Origin: Bacteroidota bacterium
GTDB taxonomy: Bacteria; Bacteroidota; Bacteroidia; UKL13-3
Length of the DNA: 64,000 nucleotides
Assembly: GCA_027488905.1 (NCBI GenBank)
Contig: JAIYAT010000020.1
Span: 62,001 to 126,000, forward strand
Direction: 5' to 3'
In this document: piece by piece, positions 62,313 to 64,000 of the stretch
Position numbering within the stretch: the stretch's first letter is position 1
How the letters are laid out: every line of letters begins with the position of its first letter
Made by a program: the position numbers and the translations under genes
The notes under the pieces: model-generated
What the model was told of the DNA's origin: nothing
What the model saw: only the letters and a program-made list of their open reading frames with translations
Database searches by the model: none

Positions 62313-63740
62313 TTATTGCCAGCCTCCGCCTAAAGCTTTATATAATTTTATTTTAGCAATTTGTTGTTGTTTTCCTGCATTTACAAACTCTAATTGGGAT
62401 TGTAAAAAATTCTGTTGCGTAAGTAATACTTCCAAATAGGTGGCACGTGTAGCACGATATAAGTCCTGCGCAGTTACTACAGAAAGACCAAGAATTTCCT
62501 TTTGCCTTCTTTTCAGCAAATTCATTTCTTTAAGGTTTTTGATATGCTGCAGCTCATTACTCACTTCTACAAATCCATTCAAGATAGATTGTTGATAGCT
62601 ATATATGGCTGTTAATTGATTAGCTTTTGCTTTATTAAAATGTGCTTTAATTGCTTTTCTATTAACAACAGGCATCATTAAACTCCCTAGTAATGAATAG
62701 GCATTTGAAGCGGGAGATAAGAATAAAAATTGAGGATTATAGGCTTGAAAACCAAAACCTGCTGAAAGATTCAAGGATGGATAAAAACTAGCTTTAGCAG
62801 ATTTTACATCAAATTTTGTTGCAGCCAATTCAAACTCTGCTGCCCGAATATCAGGGCGGTTCAACAATAATTGAGAAGGCACTCCAGCAGAAAAAGAATG
62901 ATTAGAACTGTTAAACAAAGACTCTTTAAGTCGAGGAATAGATTGAGGAAATCTTCCCATTAAATAGTTGATATGGTTTTCTTTTCTTGCAATTTGCTGT
63001 TTCGTTTCAAATTCCATAGATTTAAATCCTAGCAATTGTGCCTCAAATTGCTGAGCAGCTAGTTCATTTGACCTACCAGTTTCTTTTTGCAATTTAATTA
63101 CTTCCAAAGCCTCTTCTTGTTTCTGAATTGTTTGCAAAATAATTTCTAACTCATTATCCAATGCTAACAATTCATAATACGCAACAGCTACTTCTGCAAC
63201 CAAGTTAGAAACAACAAACTTTCTACCCTCAACACTGGCTAAGTAATTTGAAAGTGCAGATTTTCGTTGGTTTCTCAATTTTCCCCAAATATCCACTTCC
63301 CATGTTGCAGTAAGTCCAACATTGTAATCTGGCAAATGCGTTGGAATTGTATCTCCTGGGGCAAATTCGGTTACTCTATTTCCAGCATCATCCATGGTAT
63401 AAAAGCCAAATTTACGTTGTAAATAAGCAGTATTTGCACTTACAGTTGGCAACTGATTTCCAAGTGCAATTTTGGTTTGAGCCCTAGCAGTTTCAATTCT
63501 TTGCCAAGCCATTTTCAAATCTAAATTTTCACTAATAGCTGAATCTATAAGTTGGGTCAACAAAGAGTCTTCAAAGTATTGACGCCAATTGAGCGTGGCA
63601 ATGTTTAAAGTATCCAAACTATTTCCATAGTTTGAAGGAAGTGGTTTTTGGTTAGTTTCTATATCTGTTTTTAATGATTTACAAGCAAACAAAAGGTTGA
63701 AACTTATAAAAAGTATCAGGTAAAATAATTTCTTCATCAT
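62313..63740 (-). CDS. TolC/NodT-type outer membrane efflux protein
   Basis: Lipobox LFACKS; LLNRPDIRAAEFELAATKFDVKSAKASFYPSLNLSAGFG. Confidence 0.94.
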   Translation of the reverse strand: MMKKLFYLILFISFNLLFACKSLKTDIETNQKPLPSNYGNSLDTLNIATLNWRQYFEDSLLTQLIDSAISENLDLKMAWQRIETARAQTKIALGNQLPTVSANTAYLQRKFGFYTMDDAGNRVTEFAPGDTIPTHLPDYNVGLTATWEVDIWGKLRNQRKSALSNYLASVEGRKFVVSNLVAEVAVAYYELLALDNELEIILQTIQKQEEALEVIKLQKETGRSNELAAQQFEAQLLGFKSMEFETKQQIARKENHINYLMGRFPQSIPRLKESLFNSSNHSFSAGVPSQLLLNRPDIRAAEFELAATKFDVKSAKASFYPSLNLSAGFGFQAYNPQFLFLSPASNAYSLLGSLMMPVVNRKAIKAHFNKAKANQLTAIYSYQQSILNGFVEVSNELQHIKNLKEMNLLKRRQKEILGLSVVTAQDLYRATRATYLEVLLTQQNFLQSQLEFVNAGKQQQIAKIKLYKALGGGWQ

Positions 63741-63744
63741 AATA

Positions 63745-64000
63745 TTAAAGTGTTTCAGTGAACGCCAATTCTTCTTTTCGTTTGTTTTTTTTGCGTTCAG
63801 ATAATTTAGCAAACACAACATACAAACCTGGAATTAAAATAACGCCAAAAATAGTTCCGAATAGCATACCACCAGCGGTTGCACCACCAATAGTATTGTT
63901 ACCGATTTCTCCAGCACCAGAGGCAAACATCAATGGAATTAAACCTGCAATAAATGCAAAAGATGTCATAAGAATTGGGCGCAACCTTGCAACAGCGCCT
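63745..64000 (-). CDS. RND efflux transporter permease, C-terminal part (continues beyond window)
   Basis: RPILMTSFAFIAGLIPLMFASGAGEIGNNTIGGATAGGMLFGTIFGVILIPGLYVVF. Confidence 0.95.
   Translation of the reverse strand, partial: GAVARLRPILMTSFAFIAGLIPLMFASGAGEIGNNTIGGATAGGMLFGTIFGVILIPGLYVVFAKLSERKKNKRKEELAFTETL

Overview
The window is 64 kb of AT-rich chromosome from a Bacteroidetes/Bacteroidota-like organism. This is judged from gene families: S46 dipeptidyl peptidase, PorT and PorV-like proteins, TonB receptor, an SPT-like enzyme, THUMP-like methyltransferase, and a TAnnTTTG-type promoter. Coding density is high and most genes are housekeeping or envelope genes: two PiT phosphate transporters, MiaB, a sigma-54 activator, HppA, LipA, LpxK, LptF/G, Tgt, UbiE/MenG, EngB, AroE, RnhB, a Wzx/Wzz/ligase-type polysaccharide block, TyrS, YidC, PyrG, an E2 acyltransferase, an ABC exporter, AMP nucleosidase and an RND/TolC efflux system. 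I saw no rRNA, tRNA, CRISPR array, prophage or IS element. The strongest unexplained signal is a short dispersed near-palindrome, consensus TTYGGTTTGAACCRAA (core GGTTTGAACC / GGTTCAAACC). By eye I find 19 exact copies of the 10-bp core, against about 0.1 expected by chance. The copies lie on both strands, in several reading frames of unrelated genes (producing recurrent VQTE, GLNQ and RFEP peptides) and in intergenic DNA, so selection or biased gain appears to act at the DNA level. This resembles a highly iterated palindrome, DNA-uptake sequence or nucleoid-protein site. Secondary items include an MtfA-like protein lacking the HExxH motif, a CPBP protease with a DUF3738-like C-terminus, a Cys/His-rich tail on the membrane pyrophosphatase, a perfect 15-bp GC-rich inverted repeat inside an ABC exporter gene, and three small ORFs missing from the ORF track.
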